A stretch of DNA of 6,013 bases from Christensenella sp. UBA5399 (GCA_002407725.1 DHOD01000103.1:7002-13014), one strand, 5' to 3'. Positions 1 through 5,930 are shown, counted from the first letter of the stretch. Notes: a model not told the origin generated them from the sequence alone. Program-made: numbers and translations.

Positions 1-273
1 GTGACGGGTGACGCCTGTGAACGCGGGTCTCACCTGAAAGATTTTGCGCAAACGGTCAGCGAGCTTGCGTTTGACTATCTGGATGCGCCACCGGTGGTGG
101 TGGGGGCGAAAAACTGGATTACACCTGCCCACGAGCTGGAGGAGTTCTTCTTCCCGCAGGCGGAGACGATTGTGGATGCGGTGCACGAACGGATTGTGCC
201 GTTGGCAGGTCATGTACCCACAACCAACCAGACAGAGCTGAAGCAGTTGGAGAACGCACGCAAGGGTGTTTGA
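1..273 (+). CDS. TPP-dependent 2-oxoacid dehydrogenase E1 component, C-terminal fragment
   Basis: This is the last 90 codons of a gene that begins left of the window; the GTG at position 1 is an internal valine codon, not a start. The visible part resembles the transketolase C-terminal (beta) region of E1 subunits of pyruvate, branched-chain or acetoin dehydrogenase complexes, which decarboxylate a 2-oxoacid on thiamine diphosphate. Telling segments are [15 protein letters not shown] (residues 3-17), the helix [16 protein letters not shown] (around 20-35), [15 protein letters not shown] (38-52) and the closing helix [14 protein letters not shown]. From memory, this ending is typical of Firmicutes E1 proteins in which alpha and beta parts are fused in one chain, but the N-terminal part is not visible, so fusion and substrate are not determined. 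The gene is followed by a strong terminator, so it is the last gene of its transcript. Confidence is high for the E1 family and low for the exact complex. Confidence 0.8.
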   Translation: MTGDACERGSHLKDFAQTVSELAFDYLDAPPVVVGAKNWITPAHELEEFFFPQAETIVDAVHERIVPLAGHVPTTNQTELKQLENARKGV

Positions 274-308
274 GGCGGGGTACGGAAGATTGATTTTTAA
301 GTCGAGGG

Positions 309-347
309 CGACAAGGGAGGGATGCGAAATGCCTTCCTTGTCGTTTT
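309..347 (+). terminator. Intrinsic terminator of the E1 gene
   Basis: A 12-bp stem, CGACAAGGGAGG (309-320) with CCTTCCTTGTCG (332-343), contains one G-T wobble. It has an 11-base loop and is followed directly by TTTT (344-347). It lies 35 bases after the E1 stop codon, in the right place and orientation to end that transcript. Confidence 0.85.
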
Positions 348-809
348 GCATGTTGCTTGGTTAAATAGATGCGGTGGGAATAAAAGAGCTGGTGGGATAA
401 ATAGTATGTTTTTGATATAGATAGGGCATGCCTTTGGAAGGCGTTTGCTTGTCTGGCCGCATGAAGGAAAGATGGGGAAATAGGCCGTAATAGGCGCATT
501 GTCCTTGGCAAAAGATGAACACAGGGGCGGGTTTTATGTCAAGGGGGATTCGGAATCTCTCCCCTCGGTGTATTGTGCGTACTCTATTCTTCCTATTCTT
601 GCATTTTCATTGATTCCCGTATTTCCGCTTTCGCTCTTCGTAAGGACTCGCCGTGCCTCCGGCTTGCTTGCTTCTTACTTCGCTGGCTCGTGCGTCGCTG
701 CATCTGCCGCTGACAGCGCTCAACTCTTCAAACCGCGAAGGAGCTCCGCCCCTTTCGATCCCCGTAGGGGATTCCTCTTGGGAAGGTTGGGAGAAGGAAG
801 CGGGAAAGG
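348..809. other. Gene-poor stretch with small palindromes; possible dispersed intergenic repeat
   Basis: I see no convincing gene here. The stretch holds several small inverted repeats: GCCTT/AAGGC with a TGG loop (430-442), a GATT/AATC hairpin with flanking GGGG/CCCC (543-564), GCCG/CGGC around 650-663 and ATCCCC/GGGGAT with a GTA loop (758-772). GGTGGGA occurs twice (373-379 and 391-397). On the minus strand, the acetyltransferase frame stays open past its TAA stop from 840 to a TGA at 609-607. The predicted peptide includes FEELSAVSGRCSD and SKQAGGTASPYEERKRKYG. A second minus-strand frame, ATG at 703 to TAG at 593, would give 36 basic residues. Neither has a good ribosome site. The composition reads like the intergenic repeats seen in many Clostridia genomes, but that is an impression from memory. 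Confidence 0.4.
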
Positions 810-835
810 AATACCCCAGATGAGGAAGGGGTATT
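810..835 (-). terminator. Hairpin just after the acetyltransferase stop, possible weak terminator
   Basis: A perfect 8-bp stem, AATACCCC (810-817) with GGGGTATT (828-835), has a 10-base loop. It begins 5 bases beyond the stop codon of the minus-strand acetyltransferase. Read on the minus strand it is followed by CCTTTCCC rather than a clean T run, so termination may be weak or may need another factor. Confidence 0.4.
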
Positions 836-840
836 TGATG

Positions 841-1347
841 TTATTCTTTGATCAGCGCGTACATACAGGAATCGTATATCCGCCCGTTTTTATAGACACT
901 GCTTTTCAATATGCCTTCCAGTGTGAAACCCGCTTTTTCCAATGCGCACCGCGAACCGGCATTTTGTGCAAATGGCTCTGCAAAAATACGGATGACGTCG
1001 TACGCCTTGAAGGTATGGGTGCACATCTGGCTGATGGCGGCGGTCATGATGCCCCGGCCCCAAAACGGCTCGCCCAGCCAGTAACCGATTTCGGCGCTTT
1101 TGCAATACACATCGTCCTTGAAAAATATACCTATGCTGCCCACGGCCTCGCCGTCAATATCAATTGCACGGGTATACTGGCCTTCCAGATTGACATCCAG
1201 GCAGCTTTTGATATAAAATTCCGCATCGGCCATTGTGTAAGGGTACGGAAAAGCATCGCGCAGGTTATCGGCGATTGCGGGGTTGTTGGCGTATTTGGCG
1301 ACACTTGCTGTGTCGGACATGCTCCATTTTCTCAGTACGAAATCCAT
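841..1347 (-). CDS. GNAT-family N-acetyltransferase (RimJ/RimL-like)
   Basis: Predicted 168-residue cytosolic enzyme that moves an acetyl group from acetyl-CoA to an amine; the substrate cannot be told from sequence. The acetyl-CoA-binding motif A is clear at residues 85-104 (AEIGYWLGEPFWGRGIMTAA, with the G-R-G pyrophosphate loop). It is followed by N129-AGSRCALEKAGF (motif B region), a hallmark of the RimJ/RimL-type branch that includes ribosomal-protein and small-molecule acetylases. The length fits the family. I chose the ATG at 1347 because AGAGGAG lies 6 bases upstream and a TATAAT box sits at 1381-1376. An in-frame ATG at 1377 would begin inside that -10 box and cannot be used from this promoter. 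The gene appears to be a single-gene unit, divergent from ppa. In the same frame after the TAA stop, 77 further codons are open. Confidence is high for the family only. Confidence 0.9.
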   Translation of the reverse strand: MDFVLRKWSMSDTASVAKYANNPAIADNLRDAFPYPYTMADAEFYIKSCLDVNLEGQYTRAIDIDGEAVGSIGIFFKDDVYCKSAEIGYWLGEPFWGRGIMTAAISQMCTHTFKAYDVIRIFAEPFAQNAGSRCALEKAGFTLEGILKSSVYKNGRIYDSCMYALIKE

Positions 1348-1353
1348 AGAATG

Positions 1354-1360
1354 CTCCTCT
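1354..1360 (-). promoter_or_regulatory. Ribosome binding site that fixes the acetyltransferase start
   Basis: AGAGGAG on the minus strand ends 6 bases before the ATG at 1347. It supports this start over the in-frame ATG 30 bases upstream, which has no such site. Confidence 0.8.
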
Positions 1361-1375
1361 TTCCACCCATAAATC

Positions 1376-1384
1376 ATTATATCA
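1376..1384 (-). promoter_or_regulatory. Extended -10 promoter of the acetyltransferase gene
   Basis: On the minus strand TGATATAAT gives a perfect TATAAT box with the extended TGn element, about 30 bases upstream of the start codon. No good -35 hexamer is visible at the usual distance. A TAAAAAACG tract (1420-1412) could act as an UP element. The core is part of a 13-base sequence repeated exactly in front of the HD-GYP gene (4328-4340). Confidence 0.7.
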
Positions 1385-1546
1385 TACTAGTTCCATTTAA
1401 AAAACGTTATACGTTTTTTATAGCGCCAATAAGCGCGTTTGGAACTGTATAAGACGTATTCCGTGCTGAATCGGCGCGGAACAGAGCTTCGGCAACGACG
1501 AAGCGGTCTCAAATTAAAAACAACATTTTTAATTTGAGAGTAGTAT
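1384..1546. repeat. Cluster of consecutive inverted repeats (possible MITE or structured RNA)
   Basis: Five stems are packed into about 160 bases. An outer stem ATAC-T-AGTTCCA/TGGAACTGTAT (1384-1395 with 1440-1450, one bulged T) encloses two hairpins: TAAAAAACGT/ACGTTTTTTA (1398-1407 with 1411-1420) and GCGC/GCGC (1423-1426 with 1433-1436). Together these would form a three-way junction. Next come a 9-bp hairpin (1459-1467 with 1473-1481, two G-T wobbles), a GCTTCG/CGAAGC hairpin (1486-1491 with 1499-1504) and a perfect 14-bp hairpin (1507-1520 with 1526-1539). The block ends are also inverted copies, ATACTA (1384-1389) and TAGTAT (1541-1546), and TATCA occurs at both edges (1380-1384, 1544-1548) like a target duplication. 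The block lies upstream of both flanking promoters, so neither predicted transcript includes it. Its function is unknown. Confidence 0.6.
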
Positions 1547-1562
1547 CAATAAGCCAAATTTA

Positions 1563-1590
1563 TTGCAATTTATACGAAATCTGATAAGAT
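1563..1590 (+). promoter_or_regulatory. Probable promoter of ppa
   Basis: TTGCAA (1563-1568) and TAAGAT (1585-1590) are separated by 16 bases, and TGA before the -10 box gives an extended -10. Each hexamer matches the housekeeping consensus at four of six bases. Transcription would start near 1597, about 38 bases before the ppa start codon. Confidence 0.55.
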
Positions 1591-1634
1591 AGATGTAAAC
1601 CTAAGTTGCTCTAACCAAAAACAGGAGAAAACAT

Positions 1635-2174
1635 ATGAATATATGGCATAATATGAATGCAGCCCGCATCACATGCGAAAAATTTGTCAGTGTGATTGAG
1701 ATTCCCAAGGGGTCGAAAACAAAATATGAACTTGACAAGGAAACCGGTTTTTTGAAGCTGGACAGGGTGCTTTACACATCCACTGTCTATCCGGCGAATT
1801 ATGGGTTTATCCCGTTGACCTATGCGGATGACAACGATCCGCTGGATGTGCTGGTCATTTGCTCGGAGGAAATTGTGCCCCTGACGCTGGTGGAATGCTA
1901 CCCCATCGGGGTGATCAAGATGATCGACGATGAGCAGAAGGATGAAAAAATCATTGCGATTTCATCCGGCGACCCGATGTACAACGGGTACCGCGATATC
2001 GATGAGTTGCCATCGCATATTATGGAAGAAATGATCCATTTCTTTGAAGTGTACAAGACACTGGAGCACAAAAAGACGACCGTGCAGGAAGTCCGCGGAA
2101 GGGAAGACTCCATCCAGATCATACAGGAATGTATTGACAGGTATCAGGAAGTGTTTGCGGAACAGCAAGAATAA
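1635..2174 (+). CDS. ppa: Inorganic pyrophosphatase, family I (soluble)
   Basis: Hydrolyses pyrophosphate to two phosphates in the cytosol, which pulls forward DNA, RNA, protein and lipid synthesis; Mg2+-dependent in this family. At 179 residues it matches the usual bacterial length. The family signature is complete: E22, K30-Y31-E32, R44, YPANYGF (52-58) and DNDPLDV (66-72), where D66, D68 and D71 are the metal ligands equivalent to E. coli D65/D67/D70. D98, D103 and K105 (equivalent to D97/D102/K104) and Y140-K141 near the C-terminal helix are also present. AGGAG (1623-1627) lies 7 bases before the ATG, which favours this start over the in-frame ATG at codon 7. The gene has its own promoter and no co-directional partner. 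The HD-GYP gene converges on it 59 bases away, and no clear terminator with a T run is seen between them; only short TTGCT/AGCAA and CTGG/CCAG hairpins occur there. Confidence 0.96.
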   Translation: MNIWHNMNAARITCEKFVSVIEIPKGSKTKYELDKETGFLKLDRVLYTSTVYPANYGFIPLTYADDNDPLDVLVICSEEIVPLTLVECYPIGVIKMIDDEQKDEKIIAISSGDPMYNGYRDIDELPSHIMEEMIHFFEVYKTLEHKKTTVQEVRGREDSIQIIQECIDRYQEVFAEQQE

Positions 2175-2233
2175 ATGGTCTGGGATGTTCCAGCGGAGCA
2201 AGAGCATTTGCTACACAGCAACAAGGGTTTATA

Positions 2234-4282
2234 TTATTCTACATGGTCGCGATAATAACTTTGATAGATTAATGTTTTGATCTCGCCCGGGTCGGATGTG
2301 TCGTTTGCATCATCGAGTTGCAATGTGCTTTCAAAATCCAAAAGCAGGCCGACAAGCACCGGGTCGAATATGCTGCCGGAATGGCGCTTGATATAGGCAA
2401 GCGTCTCTTGCCTGCCGTATATAATCTTTTCGCAATAGGCGTGTGCCAGTTGCAACATGCGTGAACCAAGGGGGATTTCTTCTCCCTTTAGCCCGTCGGG
2501 ATACCCCGTACCGTCAAACCGTTCGTGATGGTGCTTGACCATATCGCGCACCTGCGAAAATTTATCCAGATTGTCTAGCATACGGCATGCGATGTCCGGG
2601 TGGCTGCGGATTTTGTTTGTGTCGGATTCGCCGGCAATGGAAATCAATCCTATATCGCAAAGCATGGCCGACAGGTCAATCTCGTCCCGTCCGTCATTAT
2701 TAATGTTTTCCATATGATTGCAAAGCGCCGCGCACAACTGCCGCATGTGCTGTGATTTTTGATACGAAAATGCATCATTGCGCGCGAGGAGCCGGTGGAA
2801 TACATCTGTAAGCGTGTGATAATCGCGTTCCTGCCGCCGCTGTGTCCTGCGCTCCTCTGTACGGTCGTTGAGTATGACGACGACATGTTCAACAGATTGG
2901 CCGTTGCCATACGGGATGGCGTGGCAGTCGAAGTACCGTTCGTGGCCGTCGATGGTTTGCTCAATTTCGGAAATTTGGCTCTCCCCGCTGCGGATTGCCT
3001 CGGGAACGGGGCAACCGGGGCATACCGTATCGCATCCAAGGGCCTGGTAACAGGGCGATCCCTTGACCTGATCTGCGTCACAGTGAAATGTTTCCAGGTA
3101 ATGCCGCGAGGCATACAGCAGGTTATACTGGTTGTCGATGAGCGTGTAGGCGATGGGGGAATTCTCCAAAATCGCCTCTATGGCGAGTTCCTCCGGCAGG
3201 TGAACGTTGTGTTGCCGGTTTTTTGACAATTTGCCGGATGCGGGCCTGACAATGCGCTCAAGAATTTCCGGGTTTGCGGTCTGGCGCTTGTGCGTTGTAG
3301 CCAGCGCAGATGCTTCCGCTTGTTCGCCAATACGCAAAAATGCTTCAACCACCTGTGGGTCAAATTGCGTACCGGAACACCTGGCAATTTCGGCAACCGC
3401 GGTTTCGTGCGACAGCGCCTTTCTGTACGAGCGGGTGGACGTCATGGCGTCGTATGTATCCGCAACGGCAATGATGCGCGCCCCCAACGGGATATCCTCG
3501 CCTTTGAGCCGGTCAGGATACCCAGCCCCATCGTGGCGCTCGTGGTGCCCCCTGACAAATTCCTTGATTTCGGCAAATTGTGAGAGGTTTTTAATAATAT
3601 CGTAGGATGCGACGGGATGCTTACGGATTTCCTGGAACTCATCATAATTCAGTTGACCCGGCTTGTTGATAATGTTTTTGTCAATCATGACCTTGCCGAT
3701 GTCGTGCAGTGTGGAGGCAACGTCGATTTGCTCGATCTCCGACAGCGAAAGCTGCATCTCGCGTGCGATGCTGACGGCCATCTGCCGTACACCCTCGGAA
3801 TGCCGGGCGGTGTACAGGTCTTTTTCCTCCAGCATTGCGTTTAGGTTGTGGATCAGTTGGAGAAAGTCAAAACGGTGGTTTGCCTGCGCCTGCGTTTCGT
3901 TTGTACGGTCAAGCACAATTTCAAGGTAATAGTCCTTGTGGTCGGAAAATTCATTGCCGTCAAGCGGCACAGCGTAATCGTCCACGTAACGCAGCGAGCC
4001 GTCGGGAAGACGGTCTTTGCGCATGATATGCGCGGGTTTACCGCTTGCGATGCTGCGGGCGACTACGCAATGTTCGCAATGCACACCGTTGTTTGTCAGG
4101 TCATAACAATGTGCGCCCAATACATCTTCGTTTGTCAGGCCACGAATTTTGAGGTAATTGTCATTGACGTATTGTATCCTGAAGTGCTTGTCGACAATAC
4201 TGTAGATTGCCGGAGAATAGGAAAACACGATTTTGTACAGCGCCTGCGGCGCTATTTTATACAAGTTGTCAGGTAGCGTCAT
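2234..4282 (-). CDS. Tandem PAS-HD-GYP protein, probable c-di-GMP phosphodiesterase with a degenerate second catalytic domain
   Basis: Predicted 682-residue soluble signalling protein; no membrane segments are seen. Order: PAS (about 12-128), linker helix, HD-GYP 1 (about 140-320), linker, PAS (about 362-475), helix, HD-GYP 2 (about 490-650), C-terminal tail. HD-GYP domains hydrolyse cyclic di-GMP at a metal centre. Domain 1 has H161, H193-D194 (HDIGK), H222, HHExxDGxGYP (246-256) and D275. Domain 2 keeps H512, H561 and HHERFDGTGYP (585-595), but the HD pair is C542-D543 and the D275 position is H614, so it is probably inactive. Each PAS has the same cysteine spacing, CY-x8-C-x2-C (C59/C69/C72 and C411/C421/C424), suggesting metal, heme or redox sensing; this is inferred. 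The ATG at 4282 is chosen for GGGGGAG 9 bases upstream; the TTG at 4312 lacks a site. The gene is divergent from eutA. Activity on c-di-GMP is likely but not proved, since some relatives act on other cyclic dinucleotides. Confidence 0.92.
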   Translation of the reverse strand: MTLPDNLYKIAPQALYKIVFSYSPAIYSIVDKHFRIQYVNDNYLKIRGLTNEDVLGAHCYDLTNNGVHCEHCVVARSIASGKPAHIMRKDRLPDGSLRYVDDYAVPLDGNEFSDHKDYYLEIVLDRTNETQAQANHRFDFLQLIHNLNAMLEEKDLYTARHSEGVRQMAVSIAREMQLSLSEIEQIDVASTLHDIGKVMIDKNIINKPGQLNYDEFQEIRKHPVASYDIIKNLSQFAEIKEFVRGHHERHDGAGYPDRLKGEDIPLGARIIAVADTYDAMTSTRSYRKALSHETAVAEIARCSGTQFDPQVVEAFLRIGEQAEASALATTHKRQTANPEILERIVRPASGKLSKNRQHNVHLPEELAIEAILENSPIAYTLIDNQYNLLYASRHYLETFHCDADQVKGSPCYQALGCDTVCPGCPVPEAIRSGESQISEIEQTIDGHERYFDCHAIPYGNGQSVEHVVVILNDRTEERRTQRRQERDYHTLTDVFHRLLARNDAFSYQKSQHMRQLCAALCNHMENINNDGRDEIDLSAMLCDIGLISIAGESDTNKIRSHPDIACRMLDNLDKFSQVRDMVKHHHERFDGTGYPDGLKGEEIPLGSRMLQLAHAYCEKIIYGRQETLAYIKRHSGSIFDPVLVGLLLDFESTLQLDDANDTSDPGEIKTLIYQSYYRDHVE

Positions 4283-4291
4283 GCCGGTTAT

Positions 4292-4298
4292 CTCCCCC
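4292..4298 (-). promoter_or_regulatory. Ribosome binding site that fixes the HD-GYP gene start
   Basis: GGGGGAG on the minus strand lies 9 bases before the ATG at 4282. An in-frame TTG at 4312 has no comparable site and would sit only about 11 bases from the predicted transcription start. Confidence 0.7.
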
Positions 4299-4315
4299 AC
4301 AGAGAAATTCAAATT

Positions 4316-4372
4316 ACGACTATTTGGTCATTATATCATATAGCTGTTGCGAAAGCTATACCAAATAGTCGT
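4316..4372. repeat. Perfect 13-bp inverted repeat in the HD-GYP/eutA divergent region
   Basis: ACGACTATTTGGT (4316-4328) and ACCAAATAGTCGT (4360-4372) are exact reverse complements. An inner ATAGCT/AGCTAT pair (4340-4345 with 4354-4359) has an 8-base loop. The HD-GYP -10 box lies in the internal loop, and the predicted HD-GYP transcription start falls in the left arm. The right arm ends about 42 bases before the eutA -35 box. On the plus strand the structure is followed by a six-T run, so it also looks like a terminator, but no plus-strand gene precedes it. A regulator operator is the reading I favour; a small mobile element or a terminator for antisense transcripts are alternatives. Confidence 0.7.
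4330..4338 (-). promoter_or_regulatory. Extended -10 promoter of the HD-GYP gene
   Basis: On the minus strand TGATATAAT provides a perfect TATAAT box with the extended TGn motif, about 48 bases upstream of the start codon. There is no good -35 hexamer. It lies inside the 13-bp inverted repeat and shares 13 identical bases (TCATTATATCATA on the plus strand) with the acetyltransferase promoter. Confidence 0.65.
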
Positions 4373-4413
4373 TTTTTAACAATAGAAATAAATAGTATAA
4401 AGGCATATTTCAA

Positions 4414-4442
4414 TTTACTTTTGGTGGAACGAGTGGTATAAT
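4414..4442 (+). promoter_or_regulatory. Probable housekeeping promoter of the eutA operon
   Basis: TTTACT (4414-4419) and TATAAT (4437-4442) are separated by 17 bases, and TGG before the -10 box gives an extended -10. Transcription would start near 4449, leaving a leader of only about 40 bases. That is too short for a B12 riboswitch or for the paired EutV-type antiterminator hairpins known from other Firmicutes. Confidence 0.65.
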
Positions 4443-4477
4443 CGGTTACATAATAAACTTAAAGAAACAATATTGCC

Positions 4478-4482
4478 GGAGG
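4478..4482 (+). promoter_or_regulatory. Strong ribosome binding site that fixes a TTG start for eutA
   Basis: GGAGG lies 7 bases before TTG at 4490. No ATG occurs in frame nearby, and the protein is collinear with the EutA N-terminus from this codon, so the rare TTG start is well supported. Confidence 0.8.
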
Positions 4483-4489
4483 GGAAGCA

Positions 4490-5917
4490 TTGGCGGACTA
4501 TTTGAGCGTCGGCATAGATATAGGGACATCTACCACGCAGTTGGTTTTCAGCAGCTTTGAAATGGAAAACACGGCGGCGTATTTTTCGGTTCCCAAGGTT
4601 TCGGTTGTGAACAAACAAATTGTGTATATGAGCCCGATTTACGATACGCCCATGCGGGATACGCAGAACATCGACGCGGCCGAAGTGGAGCGGATTGTTG
4701 CGGCGGAATATGCCAAAGCGGGCCGGACGGCGGGTGAGGTGGACACCGGCGCGGTGATCATCACGGGGGAGACGGCCCGTAAGGACAATGCAAGCCAGGT
4801 GCTGGAGGCGCTATCGGGCTATGCGGGCGATTTTGTGGTGGCGACGGCTGGGCCTGACCTGGAGGCGATTATTGCAGGCAAAGGCAGCGGCGCGTGCGAA
4901 TATTCGTCGCGGTACATGTGTACGGTGATGAATATTGATATTGGCGGCGGGACATCCAACGCGGCGTTTTTTGACAATGGGGAAACGGTGGCGTGCGGTA
5001 GCCTTGACATTGGCGGGAGGCTGGTGACTTATAATAGCGACGGCGTGATCGGGCATATCAGCGATGGGGCGCGCAAAGTTGCGGTGCGGTATGGCATCGA
5101 TGTTGCGGTGGGAAGGCGTGCCGATGACAGCCAGCTTGTGGGAATGGCCGAGGGAATGGCCAAAGTGCTGGAGCAGTTTGCGGGCCTGCGCGCCAAGGAT
5201 GCCCTTTTTTATGACCTGCAAACGCCGGGTGGGAGTGTGTTTGATTTGCAACAGAAGCCGGATGCGGTGTTTTTTTCGGGCGGCGTGGCGGATTGTGTGT
5301 ATAATGATATACAAGATAAGAAGCGGTACGGGGATATAGGTGTATACCTGGGGGCCGCCCTGCGGAGCGACGCGTTTGCGGCAGTCAATGTGGCAAGGCC
5401 CGCCCAGACTATTCGCGCGACTGTTGTGGGCGCCGGGTCTTATACGGTTTCGGTGTCGGGCAGCACGGTGCTCTATGCGGGTGATGTTTTCCCCATGAAA
5501 AATGTACCTGTGCTAAAGCTGGACGAGCACATAGAACAAGCGATATACAGGGGGAACAGTGCGCCGCTGAAGGACCGTGCAAAATGGTTTGTCGGGCAGA
5601 ATGACGGCAGCGTGCCGGCATTTGCGATCAAAGGCAGGCAAGACCCTTCATATAACGAACTGACATCGGCGGCGGTTTGCCTGATCGATTGCGCCGATGC
5701 AGCATTGCCGGATGGCGCGCCGCTGATTGTGACAATGCAGGCCGATATGGCAAAGGCGCTGGGACAGGCGATCAAAACACGGATGGACAGGCCGCGCAGC
5801 ATCATTTGCCTGGACGGGGTCGAGGCGGGGGACAGCGATTATATGGATTTCGGACACCCGCTGATGGAAGGGCTTGTCGTGCCGGTGGGGGTAAAAACGC
5901 TGATATTCGGCGGTTGA
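4490..5917 (+). CDS. eutA: Ethanolamine ammonia-lyase reactivating factor EutA
   Basis: Predicted 475-residue ATPase of the actin/Hsp70-like fold. In the family, EutA binds ethanolamine ammonia-lyase (EutBC) stalled with damaged cobalamin and swaps it for intact adenosylcobalamin using ATP. The length is close to known EutA proteins. Visible motifs are the first phosphate loop GIDIGTSTT (8-16), the second phosphate loop NIDIGGGTSN (148-157), SLDIGGR (171-177), and FFSGGVADCVY (261-271), the adenosine-site motif. The C-terminal third has the family ending (DFGHPLMEGLVVPVGVKTLIFGG region). Start is TTG at 4490, placed by GGAGG 7 bases upstream. The next gene, eutB, starts 13 bases after the stop, so the two are co-transcribed, matching the eutA-eutB order in other Firmicutes. 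A promoter lies at 4414-4442. No eutS, eutP or eutVW regulators lie immediately upstream, where many Firmicutes have them. Very confident in the identification. Confidence 0.96.
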   Translation: MADYLSVGIDIGTSTTQLVFSSFEMENTAAYFSVPKVSVVNKQIVYMSPIYDTPMRDTQNIDAAEVERIVAAEYAKAGRTAGEVDTGAVIITGETARKDNASQVLEALSGYAGDFVVATAGPDLEAIIAGKGSGACEYSSRYMCTVMNIDIGGGTSNAAFFDNGETVACGSLDIGGRLVTYNSDGVIGHISDGARKVAVRYGIDVAVGRRADDSQLVGMAEGMAKVLEQFAGLRAKDALFYDLQTPGGSVFDLQQKPDAVFFSGGVADCVYNDIQDKKRYGDIGVYLGAALRSDAFAAVNVARPAQTIRATVVGAGSYTVSVSGSTVLYAGDVFPMKNVPVLKLDEHIEQAIYRGNSAPLKDRAKWFVGQNDGSVPAFAIKGRQDPSYNELTSAAVCLIDCADAALPDGAPLIVTMQADMAKALGQAIKTRMDRPRSIICLDGVEAGDSDYMDFGHPLMEGLVVPVGVKTLIFGG

Positions 5918-5930
5918 TGGGGAGAGACGG

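Noticed and set aside
593..703. Minus-strand 36-residue basic peptide frame
   Set aside because: There is no ribosome site and no promoter, and it lies in a palindrome-rich stretch. Another frame in the same place is equally open, so coding is unlikely.
499..1452. Long plus-strand open frame of 317 codons
   Set aside because: It runs antisense to the well-supported acetyltransferase, has no ribosome site and encodes no recognisable domain. Its openness over 841-1347 is explained by the codon structure of the opposite strand.
1507..1539. Perfect 14-bp hairpin considered as a transcription terminator
   Set aside because: The T run is within the stem, GAGAGTAG follows instead of T residues, and no gene on either strand reads into it.
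2759..3226. Plus-strand open frame of 155 codons within the HD-GYP gene
   Set aside because: It lies opposite the second PAS region and the linker, has no promoter or ribosome site, and its product has no recognisable domain.
4313..4489. Possible cobalamin riboswitch or EutV antiterminator before eutA
   Set aside because: No B12-box-like sequence or paired hairpins are present, and the predicted leader is only about 40 bases.
4811..5314. Minus-strand open frame of 167 codons within eutA
   Set aside because: It is antisense to conserved EutA motifs and its arginine- and histidine-rich product is typical of a reverse-frame artefact.
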